A stretch of 6,023 bases of DNA from an uncultured bacterium (GCA_905214435.1 CAJMMA010000079.1:1-6023); one strand, 5' to 3'. Numbered from the stretch's first letter, positions 1-5,918 are shown. Numbers and translations: made by a program. The notes: generated by a model from the letters alone, not told the origin.

Positions 1-78
1 AAATGCTTGAAAGTATAGTGTTTATGCGGATAATCAAAAATCAGATATAAAATTTCTATTAAATCTTAAGAATTTTGT

Positions 79-116
79 TGGCCGAATCGCTTGACAAGAG
101 TGGTTCGGCCATTTTC
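79..116 (+). terminator. Hairpin with short T-run, possible terminator
   Basis: TGGCCGAA (79-86) pairs perfectly with TTCGGCCA (104-111) across a 17-nt loop, followed on the plus strand by TTTT. The T-run favours termination of a plus-strand gene lying left of the window. The hairpin also sits directly after the stop codon of the minus-strand transposase, but on that strand the following bases are not T-rich. A REP-like palindrome linked to the transposase is an alternative. Confidence 0.4.
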
Positions 117-916
117 TATTCCGAGCCCTCAGCCTGAGCATTCACCCGCGCATAAGCGCGCACGATACGAGAGACGGTACTCTTGCTGATTCCCGTATAC
201 CGTTCGATCTCGCGCACCGTGTAGCCGCCATCGTGCAGGGCGAAAATGATTCCGTCTCGCCGCGAGGGTGCTACGGTCTTGAGTTTGTTGAGCGGCACAC
301 CCAGGCGCTTCGCCATCTTGTCGGCAAACGCACGCCGCTCCCACTCTGTCTCATCCATATCGTGAATCACCGGATCGGAACCATCGGGCATTAACAGAGA
401 ATAATCCAGAAACCCCCTGACAGACTCAAAGAGCTCGAGCACACAAGAAGGGTCCGAAAATCCCCTCGTCATATCGTTGTCATACGCTCGCAGATACTCG
501 GCAAAGCTGCTCCACGGATAGCGCTCGATCAGGGCGATACCCGCCTCCTGCGGATTAGCATGAACATAGCGAATGGCGGCCATTAGATAACGGTCGGTAT
601 CGAGCGAGCGCCGGTCAAAACGGTTCTGGAACAGATGGCCCGTGCGCCCCGTGCGTTTATTGAACCGACGAGCGTACGTCAAAAGCAGTCGTTGCATCGC
701 CGCGCTCATCGTGTCCTCATAATCCGAGAGTACCAGATCCACGTGATTGCCCATAAGGCACCAGGCGATAACCGTCACGCCCGCCTCGCGGCAGCACTCG
801 CGCATCAGCTCCAAAAACTCCCACCGGTCTTCATCGCCCTCAAAGATGAGCTGCTTGCCCGTACCGCGGGCACAAACATGGTAAAAGCCGGTAACTGTTC
901 TCCAAACGCGCTGCAT
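116..916 (-). CDS. REP-associated/IS200-like Y1 tyrosine transposase with C-terminal HTH
   Basis: A 266-residue protein of the Y1_Tnp (IS200/RAYT) family, which nicks and joins single-stranded DNA at hairpins through a catalytic tyrosine. The start at 916 is chosen because AAGGGAG lies 5 nt upstream; the longer reading frame back to 1129 adds a Cys/Trp-rich stretch that does not look like protein. Visible landmarks are YHVCARG (12-18), the metal-site region MGNHVDLVL (55-63), YARRFNKRTGRTGHLFQNRF (81-100), and Tyr110 and Tyr117 in DRYLMAAIRYVHANP, one of which should be the nucleophile. Residues about 233-257 (TVREIERYTGISKSTVSRI) form a helix-turn-helix seen in longer members of the family. 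The oddity is H58-V-D60 where the family has H-x-H: Asp is encoded by GAT at 737-739. The protein may therefore be inactive or altered. No flanking IS ends were identified. Confidence 0.85.
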   Translation of the reverse strand: MQRVWRTVTGFYHVCARGTGKQLIFEGDEDRWEFLELMRECCREAGVTVIAWCLMGNHVDLVLSDYEDTMSAAMQRLLLTYARRFNKRTGRTGHLFQNRFDRRSLDTDRYLMAAIRYVHANPQEAGIALIERYPWSSFAEYLRAYDNDMTRGFSDPSCVLELFESVRGFLDYSLLMPDGSDPVIHDMDETEWERRAFADKMAKRLGVPLNKLKTVAPSRRDGIIFALHDGGYTVREIERYTGISKSTVSRIVRAYARVNAQAEGSE

Positions 917-918
917 GG

Positions 919-1158
919 CGCTCCCTTCGCCTGGATCTGCTTGCCATCCAATACAACACGATTGAAGCGTGCCACCAAAACATTCACGCAAAACAATACA
1001 TTCGCGCGGCCAAAGGCAATAAACAGGCGGCGAACGGCACCGTTGCAACAGGTCAGCCCCTGCAACGCTTACAAGAGCTGACCAAAAGCTTGCCCAAGAC
1101 GAACCCCCTCTACAAAAGTTCACGACCACAGAATATAGAGTTAAACCGTTTCAATTAA
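919..1158 (+). pseudogene. Candidate 3' remnant of an unrecognised gene
   Basis: The plus-strand frame is open from 895 to a TAA at 1156-1158 and has no ATG start. Beyond the transposase start it reads as a hydrophilic, protein-like C-terminus of about 79 residues, with segments such as LDLLAIQYNTIEACHQNIHA and LQRLQELTKSLPKTNPLYKS. Amino-acid composition (Gln, Asn, Lys, Leu and Ala in helical spacing) is far more protein-like than the opposite-strand frames here. I do not recognise the family. Inference: the 5' part was lost when the transposase or a rearrangement arrived, and no matching 5' half is seen in 1-115. It could also be chance open frame. Confidence 0.35.
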
Positions 1159-1197
1159 AACTTCCGGACTTCTCGCTACGAAAACTGAGCCGTTCGC

Positions 1198-1257
1198 CGA
1201 ATATTCCGTGCATTTCGCGGTATTATAGGGGCTGCATGTCATGTCCCTTTCGAAGGG
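1198..1257 (+). promoter_or_regulatory. Candidate promoter and leader of the scaffold/GGGtGRT operon
   Basis: TATTAT at 1221-1226 is a fair -10 box about 93 nt before the start codon of the scaffold gene. No good -35 box lies 17 nt upstream (1198-1203 reads CGAATA), so the match is weak. A small hairpin, CCCTT-TCG-AAGGG, follows at 1245-1257 within the presumed leader. This is the only AT-rich box between the broken gene on the left and the operon. Confidence 0.25.
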
Positions 1258-1319
1258 TCGCCCGGCAATCGCCAGCCACGACCCCCAGACGGGACGCCAA
1301 CACGATAGAGAGGAGAGGC

Positions 1320-2054
1320 ATGCAGTACTCACAGGAAGTGGAGAACATGTGCCCCGTTGCCAAGGGTGCATACCACGGCCCCGCACCCATCCCCGAGGAG
1401 GGCAAGTGGGTCCAGGCTAAGGAGATTTCCGACATCTCCGGTCTTACGCACGGTGTGGGTTGGTGCGCACCTCAGCAGGGCGCCTGCAAGCTCACGCTGA
1501 ACGTCAAGGACGGCATCATCGAGGAGGCCCTCGTTGAGACCATCGGCTGCTCGGGCATGACCCACTCTGCCGCCATGGCTTCCGAGATCCTTCCCGGTAA
1601 GACCATCCTCGAGGCCCTCAACACCGACCTCGTCTGCGACGCCATCAACGTTGCTATGCGCGAGATCTTCCTGCAGATCGTTTACGGCCGCAGCCAGACC
1701 GCGTTCTCCGAGGGCGGCCTGCCCGTGGGCGCCTCCCTCGACGACCTCGGCAAGGGCCTTCGCTCTCAGGTCGGCACCATGTTCGGCACCAAGGCCAAGG
1801 GCGCTCGTTACCTCGAGCTCGCTCAGGGCTACGTCACCCGCATGGCTCTCAACGACAAGAACGAGATCATCGCGTTCGAGTTCCTGAACCTCGGCAAGTT
1901 CACCGACGCCGTCAAGGCCGGCAAGACCCCCGAGGAGGCCATCGCTGGCGCTATGGGCCACTATGGTCAGTGGGAGAACGCTGCCAAGTACATCGACCCG
2001 CGCACCGACGAGGAGACTCACTCCGTCGCCAGCGTGTTCCCGGTTCACGAGTAG
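1320..2054 (+). CDS. NifU/IscU-like iron-sulfur cluster assembly scaffold protein
   Basis: A 244-residue cytoplasmic protein of the NifU_N type that is typically encoded beside GGGtGRT proteins. The start at 1320 is chosen for the GAGAGGAGAG ribosome binding site just upstream; an in-frame ATG at 1236 would add 28 residues without a comparable site. The core is residues about 45-160. GACKLTLNVKDGIIEEA (54-70) and ETIGCSGMTHSAAMASEILPGKTILEA (73-99) match the IscU pattern around its central cysteine. GGLPVGASLDDL (132-143) matches the IscU GGLP-x-K-x-H-C-S region, but there the cysteine is missing. Cysteines present are C11, C49, C56, C77 and C106, so metal ligands would have to come from C49/C56, C77 and perhaps C106. 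At 244 residues it is much longer than IscU (about 130), the extra part being C-terminal. It lies 12 nt before the GGGtGRT gene. All lysines use AAG, implying high expression. Confidence 0.8.
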   Translation: MQYSQEVENMCPVAKGAYHGPAPIPEEGKWVQAKEISDISGLTHGVGWCAPQQGACKLTLNVKDGIIEEALVETIGCSGMTHSAAMASEILPGKTILEALNTDLVCDAINVAMREIFLQIVYGRSQTAFSEGGLPVGASLDDLGKGLRSQVGTMFGTKAKGARYLELAQGYVTRMALNDKNEIIAFEFLNLGKFTDAVKAGKTPEEAIAGAMGHYGQWENAAKYIDPRTDEETHSVASVFPVHE

Positions 2055-2066
2055 AAAGGGAGGGAA

Positions 2067-3077
2067 ATGACTATGACTGTTACGTTCGAAGGTTACGAGC
2101 GCCGCGCTGACAAGATCAACAAGTGCCTCGCCGACAACGGCATCGCCTCCCTCGAGGAAGCTCTGCAGATCTGCACCGACAAGGGCTTCAACCCGCGTGA
2201 GATCGTCAACAACACCCAGTCCATCGCCTTCCAGAACGCCGAGTGGGCCTACACCCTCGGTTGCGCTCTCGCTGTCAAGCGTGGCGCCAAGACCGCTTCT
2301 GAGGCTGCCGCCATCATCGGCGAGGGCATCCAGGCCTTCACCGTTCCCGGCTCCGTCGCCGAGGACCGCAAGGTCGGTCTGGGCCACGGCAACCTGGGCG
2401 CTATGCTGCTCTCCGACGACACCGAGTGCTTCGCCTTCCTGGCTGGCCACGAGTCCTTCGCTGCCGCTGAGGGCGCTATCGGCCTGGCTCTGAACGCCAA
2501 CAAGGCTCGCAAGAAGCCGCTGCGCGTTATCCTCAACGGTCTGGGCAAGGACGCTGCCCAGATCATCGCCCGCATCAACGGCTTCACCTACGTGAAGACC
2601 CAGTTCGACTACTACACGGGCGAGCTCAAGGTCGTCGAGACCATCCCCTACTCCGATGGTCCCCGCGCTGCCGTTAACTGCTACGGCTCCGACGACGTCC
2701 GCGAGGGCGTTGCCATCATGTGGCACGAGAACGTCGACATCTCGATCACCGGTAACTCCACCAACCCCACGCGCTTCCAGCACCCCGTCGCTGGCACCTA
2801 CAAGAAGGAGCGCCTCGAGGCTGGCAAGAAGTACTTCTCCGTCGCTTCTGGTGGCGGCACTGGCCGTACCCTGCACCCGGACAACATGGGCGCCGGCCCT
2901 GCCTCTTACGGCATGACCGACACCATGGGCCGTATGCACTCCGACGCCCAGTTCGCCGGTTCTTCCTCCGTGCCTGCGCACGTCGACATGATGGGTCTCA
3001 TCGGCATGGGCAATAACCCCATGGTCGGTGCCACCGTCGCCTGCGCTGTCGCCGTCGAGGAGGCCCTCAAGGCCTAG
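2067..3077 (+). CDS. GGGtGRT family protein
   Basis: A 336-residue protein of the family named after its GGGtGRT motif, seen here as GGGTGRT at residues 262-268 in the context FSVASGGGTGRTLHPDNMGAG. To my knowledge no biochemical function has been established. Other conserved-looking stretches are NNTQSIAFQNAEWAYTLGCA (48-67), VGLGHGNLGAMLLSDDTECFAFLAGHESFAAAEGAIG (103-139), and the glycine- and methionine-rich tail (283-324). Glycine-rich loops suggest nucleotide or cofactor binding, but this is inference. Cysteines are at 20, 36, 66, 121, 205 and 326. There is no signal peptide or membrane segment. AAAGGGAGGG precedes the ATG at 2067; a second ATG at 2073 is possible. The gap of 12 nt to the scaffold gene and the shared AAG/CTC/GGC codon bias argue for co-expression, and a partnership in iron-sulfur or metallocofactor work is likely. 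A strong terminator follows. Confidence 0.9.
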   Translation: MTMTVTFEGYERRADKINKCLADNGIASLEEALQICTDKGFNPREIVNNTQSIAFQNAEWAYTLGCALAVKRGAKTASEAAAIIGEGIQAFTVPGSVAEDRKVGLGHGNLGAMLLSDDTECFAFLAGHESFAAAEGAIGLALNANKARKKPLRVILNGLGKDAAQIIARINGFTYVKTQFDYYTGELKVVETIPYSDGPRAAVNCYGSDDVREGVAIMWHENVDISITGNSTNPTRFQHPVAGTYKKERLEAGKKYFSVASGGGTGRTLHPDNMGAGPASYGMTDTMGRMHSDAQFAGSSSVPAHVDMMGLIGMGNNPMVGATVACAVAVEEALKA

Positions 3078-3112
3078 TCGCGCCCGCGCGATGCTCACAT
3101 AGTTGAGCTTTG

Positions 3113-3145
3113 GAGCCGCTACCTTTCGGGGTAGCGGCTCTTTTT
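3113..3145 (+). terminator. Rho-independent terminator of the scaffold/GGGtGRT operon
   Basis: GAGCCGCTACC (3113-3123) pairs perfectly with GGTAGCGGCTC (3130-3140) around a TTTCGG loop and is followed by TTTTT. It lies 35 nt after the GGGtGRT stop codon and should end the operon, isolating the downstream flavoprotein gene. Confidence 0.95.
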
Positions 3146-3333
3146 GTTTACGCTGTCGCAGGGCAGCTAATGCCGATATATCAGTTGGGGCGAAATACGA
3201 GATGTGATGAGACGGAGCGTCAGAACGTCCATGACGCCCACCTGCCATATTTGCCCTTTACCGATTTGCCGAGTCTTTGCGGCCCCATTGCCGATCACCC
3301 ATGCGACAATGCGCCGGACGAGAAAGGAATCCG

Positions 3334-4860
3334 ATGGAATCGACTGATGTACTGGTAATTGGATCTGGCATTGCGGGCCTTTGCGCCGCCATCGAAGCGG
3401 CACGCACGGGCGCAACCGTCGCTGTGGCAAGCGTCGGCAAGACTATGAGTGGATCGAGCTTCTTCCCCGGAACCTGGGGCCTGGGACTTATCGGACCCGT
3501 TAACGAAGACGACGAACAAGACCTCATCGATACCATCCAGACCGTTGGTGGCGGCGTCGCCGACCCCGAGCTTGTCCAGACGTTTGTCCACGGCATTCCC
3601 CAGGCAATTGAATGGCTCGAGCAAGACCTGGGCGTTGAGCTCCAGCGTCCGCAAAGCGCCGAGAGCGCCCAGCAAAAGCAGTTTATCCCCTGCTTTGACC
3701 ACAAGACGCGCATGTGGCGCGGCCTCACCCGCAAACCCCTTGAGGACGCTCTGACAGCCCGGATCGAGTCGCTCGGCATTCGCCTGCTCCCCCGCCATGA
3801 GCTTATCGACCTTGTTGAGGACACGAACGGCAGAATAACCGGAACCGTGCTCTACGACCTCACCGAAAATCGAATCGTGCCCTTTGCCGCCAAGGCCACG
3901 ATCATCGCAGCCGGTGGCACAAGCGGCCTGTTCGAGCGCAGCCTTACGTCGGCTGATGTGCTCAGCTCCTCGCAGGCCATCGCACTGGCGCACGGCGCAT
4001 CGCTTACTAATATAGAATTCATGCAGATGATGCCCGGCTTCATCGAGCCCAAGCGCAACCTGGTCTTCAACGAGAAAACCTGGCGCTACGTACATGTAGA
4101 CCAGCCGGTCGATATTGCCGACGGCAAGCTAAACGATCTGCTTGAGCAGCGCTCTGGATATGGTCCTTTCACCTCGCGCTTGGCCTCCCGCGCCATCGAC
4201 CTCGTCATAGATCAGGCAGGTGCAGAGGGCCTGGCGCTCCACTACGACTTCCCCCGCGAGGACATCCCCGAGTTTGTGCAGACCTTTGCCACCTGGCTGC
4301 AAGACGAGCACGGCATCGCGCCGACCGACGAGATGCGCGTGGCGATGTATGCCCACGCCGCCAACGGCGGTATCAAAATCGACAAGACCGCGTACGCAGG
4401 CGTTGAGGGCCTCTACGCCTGCGGTGAGGCAACAGGCGGCATGCACGGCGCCGACCGCATCGGCGGCTTGTCGAGTGCCAATGGCATCGTGTTCGGGCGC
4501 ATTGCGGGCGCATCGGCAGCCCAAGCAGCGCTGGACGCTCCTGAGGCGGCCGCACCGATGGATATCGCCCTCCCCCAGCATGGCATAGCTACAGCAGACG
4601 CCGAGCGCCTGACCCGCTGCCTCAAACGCACAATGAGTACCTACTGCATGATCAACAGGACCGAAGCGGGTCTATCCAAGGCCCTGCAACAGCTTGAAAG
4701 CCTGCAAGACGACGCAACGGCGCTGAGCAAGCCACACGCCAATGACAGCGAAATCGCAGCCCTCGCCCGCCTGCAATCGCAGATTCAACTAGCACAGGAA
4801 ATGGTCAAAGCCATGCGCAAGCGAACCGAAAGTCTCGGATCGCACTATCGAGCGAATTAA
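3334..4860 (+). CDS. FAD-dependent oxidoreductase, fumarate reductase/aspartate oxidase-like flavoprotein
   Basis: A 508-residue FAD_binding_2 protein without signal peptide, so probably cytoplasmic. The start at 3334 has AGAAAGGA 5 nt upstream; a frame open from 3277 is judged not to be used. The dinucleotide-binding motif is GSGIAG (10-15) in DVLVIGSGIAGLCAAIEAARTG. The second FAD contact is ATIIAAGGTSGLF (188-200). The C-terminal signature GLYACGEATGGMHGADRIGG (359-378) with SSANGIVFGR (380-389) matches the family. His341 in HAANGGI aligns with the active-site His of NadB (H-Y-x-x-G-G), and Arg375 with the substrate-binding Arg of G-A-N/D-R. Residues about 425-500 form the helical tail typical of SDH/FRD/NadB flavoproteins. 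The substrate could be fumarate, aspartate or another 2- to 4-carbon acid. No iron-sulfur, cytochrome, nadA or nadC gene is nearby. Mixed AAA/AAG lysine codons indicate lower expression than the preceding operon. GlpB-like function is a less likely alternative. Confidence 0.82.
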   Translation: MESTDVLVIGSGIAGLCAAIEAARTGATVAVASVGKTMSGSSFFPGTWGLGLIGPVNEDDEQDLIDTIQTVGGGVADPELVQTFVHGIPQAIEWLEQDLGVELQRPQSAESAQQKQFIPCFDHKTRMWRGLTRKPLEDALTARIESLGIRLLPRHELIDLVEDTNGRITGTVLYDLTENRIVPFAAKATIIAAGGTSGLFERSLTSADVLSSSQAIALAHGASLTNIEFMQMMPGFIEPKRNLVFNEKTWRYVHVDQPVDIADGKLNDLLEQRSGYGPFTSRLASRAIDLVIDQAGAEGLALHYDFPREDIPEFVQTFATWLQDEHGIAPTDEMRVAMYAHAANGGIKIDKTAYAGVEGLYACGEATGGMHGADRIGGLSSANGIVFGRIAGASAAQAALDAPEAAAPMDIALPQHGIATADAERLTRCLKRTMSTYCMINRTEAGLSKALQQLESLQDDATALSKPHANDSEIAALARLQSQIQLAQEMVKAMRKRTESLGSHYRAN

Positions 4861-4902
4861 ACTGGACACCTATCTAAAGCAAAACACAACTAATCGATAT
4901 CT

Positions 4903-4938
4903 ATGGGCCCCGTGAACTCGAAGTGGCACGGGGCCCAT
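4903..4938 (+). terminator. Strong hairpin after the flavoprotein gene
   Basis: ATGGGCCCCGTG (4903-4914) and CACGGGGCCCAT (4927-4938) form a perfect 12-bp stem with a 12-nt loop, 42 nt past the flavoprotein stop. There is no T-run on either side, so it is a less typical terminator; it may act with Rho or protect the mRNA 3' end. Confidence 0.6.
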
Positions 4939-4978
4939 TCGTGTCCGCACGGCAGCGTATCCTAATTCTGAATACAGA

Positions 4979-4993
4979 GCGGGCAAAGCCCGC
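4979..4993 (+). promoter_or_regulatory. Perfect palindrome upstream of the dinD-like gene
   Basis: GCGGGC-AAA-GCCCGC lies 29 nt before the start codon of the truncated dinD-like gene, followed by TAGACAAT, which could contribute a -10 box. It could be an operator or a leader hairpin. It is not an actinobacterial SOS box (GAAC-N4-GTTC), and I find none in this intergenic stretch. Confidence 0.35.
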
Positions 4994-5021
4994 ATAGACA
5001 ATAGGCCAGCGAGGAGGAGAT

Positions 5022-5384
5022 ATGGACAGTAGAGATATCGAGAAGTGGCGTGTCAAACTTGATAGCTACGCCAATGTGGAAGACGGCATTGAGTATTGGC
5101 TCGCACGCGATTTAATGGAACCCATGGGGTACACTCGATGGGAGAACTTTGCCGAAGTTGTTAAGAGGGCAAAAGTCTCGTGCGAAACAAACAAAACTCC
5201 AGTTGATTCCCATTTTCGTGACACCACGAAAATGGTAACTGCCGGTGTCGCCGCTCGCGCGGTTAAAGACTACAAACTTACGCGCTATGCATGCTATTTA
5301 ATCGCCCAGAACGGAGATTCAAACAAGCAAGAAATCGCGCTCGCACAGGCGTACTTCGCCGTGCAGACGCGCCGGTTTTACTGA
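5022..5384 (+). pseudogene. dinD: Truncated DNA-damage-inducible protein D (DinD) family gene
   Basis: The first 117 of 120 residues match the N-terminal part of the DinD/BRO-N-like family. Landmarks are GIEYWLARDLMEPMGYTRWENF (22-43), VDSHFRDTTKMV (61-72) and KDYKLTRYACYLIAQNGD (82-99), ending with IALAQAYFAVQTR (105-117). DinD of Escherichia coli is about 275 residues, and family members continue after YFAVQTR into a long helical C-terminal part. Here, after Arg117 only RFY remains before TGA at 5382-5384, and no continuation is found in other frames downstream. The break is thus at about 5373. GAGGAGGAGA ahead of the ATG at 5022 is a strong ribosome binding site, so a short protein may still be made. 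DinD is damage-induced in E. coli; its molecular role is poorly defined. No SOS box is visible here. Confidence 0.82.
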
Positions 5385-5426
5385 TCCCCAGGGTAGACTC
5401 GATCTGTGAAAGCGGCTGTGCCCTTT

Positions 5427-5472
5427 CGGGTTCGACCCCAAGCGAGGTCAACAAAAAAGACGGCCAACTTTC
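5427..5472. repeat. Direct repeat copy A (intact, with terminator arm)
   Basis: The unit runs CGGGTTCGACCCCA, four variable bases, AGGTCAACAAAAAA, then GACGGCCAAC-x-TTC. It matches copy B at 5604-5650 over 46-47 nt, apart from a few substitutions (mainly in the four variable bases) and one extra A in copy B. GGGTTCGACCC resembles a tRNA T-loop, but no acceptor or anticodon arm can be built around it. Family unknown to me. Confidence 0.8.
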
Positions 5473-5484
5473 GTTGACCGTCTT
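5453..5484 (-). terminator. Minus-strand rho-independent terminator within repeat A
   Basis: AAGACGGCCAAC (5457-5468) and GTTGACCGTCTT (5473-5484) form a 12-bp stem with one C/A mismatch. Read on the minus strand the loop is a GAAA tetraloop and the stem is followed by a run of T from 5458 down to 5453. The T-run on only that side makes this a minus-strand terminator, yet no credible minus-strand gene lies to the right within the window. Confidence 0.65.
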
Positions 5485-5514
5485 AACTTGCTTTGGTGGG
5501 CCGTCAGGGGGTCA

Positions 5515-5590
5515 GCCTGCTTTGCAGGCGGCCGCTGCGGCGCTTCGCGCCTTGCGCGCTGCGCTGGTAAATGCTCACGCATTTCCTCAG
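5515..5590. repeat. Cluster of short palindromes between the two direct repeats
   Basis: Four small hairpins stand almost back to back: GCCTGC-TTT-GCAGGC (5515-5529), GGCGC-TTC-GCGCC (5539-5551), GCGC-GCT-GCGC (5554-5564) and AAATGC-TCAC-GCATTT (5569-5584, extendable by flanking GG/CC). Open frames here are GC-driven and repetitive (Ala/Arg-rich) and not convincing genes. Together with 5385-5426, which shows nothing recognisable, this explains the gene-free stretch up to about 5650. REP/BIME-like or structured RNA origin is possible. Confidence 0.6.
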
Positions 5591-5603
5591 CTCCGCGCCC
5601 CGA

Positions 5604-5650
5604 CGGGTTCGACCCCATGAAAGGTCAACAAAAAAAGACGGCCAACCTTC
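5604..5650. repeat. Direct repeat copy B (lacks the terminator partner arm)
   Basis: It matches copy A from CGGGTTCGACCCCA through GACGGCCAAC and a short TTC, with one extra A in the A-run. The similarity ends at about 5650: where copy A continues into GTTGACCGTCTT, copy B has CCCGCCTCCTAATAAG. Copy B is therefore missing one stem of the hairpin and marks a likely junction. Confidence 0.8.
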
Positions 5651-5749
5651 CCCGCCTCCTAATAAGAAAACATGAGCAAGTCCAGTAAAATCAATGTTTT
5701 CAGAGGCAAGGAACACGATGTGAAGTCAAAAATTTAATACTGGCAGGAC

Positions 5750-5783
5750 AAAGGGTGCTGATATGAAATGTCAGCACCCTTTT
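5750..5783 (+). terminator. 12-bp hairpin with TTT tail, terminator-like
   Basis: AAAGGGTGCTGA (5750-5761) and TCAGCACCCTTT (5771-5782) form a perfect stem around a 9-nt loop, followed by T and C. The A/T ends of the stem allow action in either direction. It is the first of several hairpins at the presumed element end. Confidence 0.6.
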
Positions 5784-5793
5784 CCTGTCCCAA

Positions 5794-5828
5794 ACGCCAT
5801 AGGTAACACAAACCTGTGGCGTTTTTTT
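5794..5828 (+). terminator. Rho-independent terminator
   Basis: ACGCCATAGGT (5794-5804) and ACCTGTGGCGT (5812-5822) pair over 11 bp with one T/G wobble and a 7-nt loop, then a run of seven T (5822-5828). This would block plus-strand read-through from the chromosome into the element gene starting at 6013. Confidence 0.85.
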
Positions 5829-5860
5829 ATGCCCTGCTGGGGGCACCCAAAACTGTATGA

Positions 5861-5886
5861 AAACGGGTGGGAACCCCCCTGTTTTT
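5861..5886 (+). terminator. Imperfect GC hairpin with T-run
   Basis: AAACGGGTGGG (5861-5871) pairs with mismatches to CCCCCCTGTTT, followed by TTTTTT up to 5887. It is weaker than the preceding terminator. A smaller TGCCC/GGGCA hairpin (5830-5845) separates the two. Confidence 0.45.
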
Positions 5887-5893
5887 TCGCCTG

Positions 5894-5918
5894 TGGGCGG
5901 CGCAAACGAAGCCGCCCA
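5894..5918 (+). repeat. 8-bp inverted repeat in the leader of the edge gene
   Basis: TGGGCGGC (5894-5901) and GCCGCCCA (5911-5918) form a perfect stem with a 9-nt loop. There is no T-run, so this is more likely an RNA leader structure or protein-binding palindrome than a terminator. Confidence 0.5.

Noticed and set aside
1041..1067. Inverted repeat CGTTGCA/TGCAACG upstream of the transposase
   Set aside because: It has no T-run, lies in the candidate coding remnant and has no matching copy elsewhere in the window, so I cannot call it an IS end.
917..1129. Upstream extension of the transposase frame
   Set aside because: The added 71 residues are Cys/Trp/Ser-rich and unlike the family, while a good ribosome binding site supports the start at 916.
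1329..3248. Minus-strand open frame of 639 codons antisense to the scaffold/GGGtGRT operon
   Set aside because: It mirrors the strong codon bias of the sense genes; its translation is Val/Gly/Asp/Leu-rich without recognisable domains, and the sense frames contain clear family motifs.
4912..4926. Possible SOS box in GTGAACTCGAAGTGG
   Set aside because: Only the first half resembles the GAAC-N4-GTTC consensus and it lies in the loop of the hairpin after the flavoprotein gene.
5427..5440. tRNA T-arm-like GGGTTCGACCCC in both repeats
   Set aside because: The 5-bp T-stem does not form with proper geometry and no anticodon or acceptor arm is present.
5291..5620. Plus-strand open frame of 109 codons running through the repeats
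   Set aside because: It is read-through of non-coding repeats and GC-rich palindromes (Ala/Leu/Arg runs) without a ribosome binding site.
5504..5716. Minus-strand open frame of 70 codons across repeat B and the palindromes
   Set aside because: No ribosome binding site, coding content comes from the repeats and the frame crosses the apparent junction at about 5650.
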